From NCBI GenBank assembly GCA_023374025.1, contig SIJG01000006.1, positions 3,049,691 through 3,113,690 on the forward strand: a stretch of 64,000 nucleotides of DNA, given 5' to 3'. The number at the start of each line of letters is the position of its first letter. Positions within the stretch are counted from its first letter, which is position 1. This stretch comes from Heterodera schachtii. Taxonomy: Eukaryota > Nematoda > Chromadorea > Rhabditida > Heteroderidae. Below are positions 62,801-64,000 of this stretch, one piece after another. The translations under genes were made by a program, and so were the position numbers. Below the pieces are notes generated by a model. The model ran no database searches. It had not been told where the DNA came from and worked only from the letters and a program-made list of their open reading frames with translations.

Positions 62801-64000
62801 TACAATAAAATTTTAAACTTTTAAATGGTTTTTTTACCTAATTTGATTATTTGTAATTAAAATTAAAATTTAAGAATATAAATATTACTTATTTATCCAT
62901 TATACAATAAAAGTAATATTACACTTAGTAATGAAAATTAAACACTAACTTAAATATTGAAATGTTTAATTTATCTCATTAAAAACACATTGTAAAAGAT
63001 TGTGTTTATTTTTTAAAAATAAATTTTCATCAGAAAAGTAAATTATCATGGAAGCAAAAGTTATCTGATCAAACTTAGAAGCAAAGAAAAACATAAATAA
63101 ATACAGTCAGGTGCAAAAGTATGGAAGCAAAAAAATTTTTTTTTATAAAAACGGTTTTCAAAAAGATGAGTATTTGAATGAAATTCTTACCCCTGCCAGA
63201 ATAAAAAATATCACTTTATTTTGTCATATATTTGTTCAAGTTTTACTTTTTTTTTGTTCTGATTTTAAAGGAATACATATACCTAATTTATTTTTTTATT
63301 TTTGCAAATGGCTTAATATATATGCCCAATACACTCAAGTACGACAGGCTAATTGCAAGTTTATGAAATTGAATTAATTTATAATTCCATATGTATTAAT
63401 ATATTTTAATTGAATTTTTATTTTAATCTTTTTTTTGAACCCGGAATTCAAAATTTCTGACAAAATTTCTTTCAATTGTTGAATTTATTATTTCATAATC
63501 ATGTAAAGCAAATGAAAAATTAAATAATTTATTTTTCCTTTGTTTTTATTGAGTAATAATAAAAAAAATTTTAAATACTTTTAACCATGGGGTTCAGCTT
63601 TGCTTAATTGTACATTTCAGTGCATAATTTTATCATGTTCATTTGGGGGCTAATCATATACATTATCTTTTTTTATTTAACAATATAATGATATAATATT
63701 AATTATTGATTGTTTACATTTTACTATTGATTTTAAATAATCGGGTTTTTAACTTAATGTTATCGTTTTTATTTTGGAGATAAATGAAGTCTCTCAGATA
63801 GCACCACCGGGGAAAATTTTTTATTTGAGGTGAATTTTATCATCTTTTGACAAAAAAAAATGCTTTTTAGTTTTTTGATTAAATCTTTTACCAAAATTTT
63901 GTGGATTTTTGGGACACATTTCGGTTCTATTGCAGTTTACACGACCATAAAAAAAGACACGACCATAAAATTATTTTTTGAAACTTTAATACACTTTAAA
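59834..64000. other. AT-rich desert, A-biased to ~63 kb then T-biased
   Basis: No gene is recognised. A small mixed spot at 61485-61545 contains CCAACCGCGGCCAGACC. At 63940-63970 ACACGACCATAAAA occurs twice in a row. The open frame at 63111-63377 has no domain. Confidence 0.5.

Noticed and set aside
1..64000. CRISPR arrays, prokaryotic operons, rRNA genes or spliced-leader RNA
   Set aside because: No regularly spaced repeat-spacer pattern, no ribosome binding site-led gene strings, and no recognisable rRNA or spliced-leader sequence was seen; introns show the DNA is eukaryotic.

Overview
The window looks like nuclear DNA of a nematode, most likely a plant-parasitic tylenchid (cyst or root-knot type). 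The support is indirect. Genes are split by many short introns, mostly about 43-70 nt with GT..AG ends. Coding exons have balanced base composition inside extremely AT-rich surroundings. One N-terminal exon carries an F-box-like sequence of a kind I associate with expanded cyst-nematode families. Two secreted galectin-like genes lie in tandem. Species cannot be fixed from sequence alone.

Region 1-13.1 kb is the gene-bearing part. Minus strand: the 5' end of an F-box-like gene (1-210), a small membrane-protein gene (1165-1798, 5' end unresolved), a six-exon gene of unknown function (3769-4977) and a broken gene that began with a signal peptide (5163-5497). Plus strand: a 15-exon gene for a 629-residue secreted multi-domain galectin-like protein (6475-9761), then about 300 bp downstream a 7-exon gene for a roughly 312-residue secreted galectin-like protein (10059-13034). 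Exon lengths and phases of both galectin-like models close exactly. Foldback elements sit between genes (2024-2423) and in introns (10311-10451, 12101-12314).

Region 13.1-21.5 kb is an AT-rich desert holding two direct copies of a 650-bp repeat whose last 143 nt are identical. Region 21.5-28 kb is repeat-dense: a Helitron-like 3' terminus on the minus strand, a degenerate ~32-bp minisatellite, a tandem array of GC-rich hairpins with TTC loops, another nested hairpin, and a ~3.5 kb almost pure pyrimidine tract.

Region 28-64 kb is mostly AT-rich DNA without convincing genes, arranged in alternating T-rich and A-rich blocks. It contains a TGCCTATTT-word repeat (28.5-29.05 kb), a foldback element with 15-bp GACATTTG minisatellite ends (47.1-47.8 kb), a tRNA-like/SINE-like segment (50.3 kb), a frameshifted PIF1/Helitron-type helicase pseudogene (51.6-52.7 kb, minus), a GA microsatellite, and a 756-bp non-autonomous hAT-like element with a perfect 8-bp target-site duplication (58.7-59.5 kb). 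A few isolated GC-rich, exon-like islands occur in the desert.

No CRISPR, operon or other prokaryotic architecture is present. The items most worth following are the paired secreted galectin-like genes, the 15-bp minisatellite family shared by arrays 45 kb apart, the TTC-loop hairpin cluster with its Helitron-like end, the bounded hAT and 9-bp-TSD foldback elements, and the AT-skew block structure.
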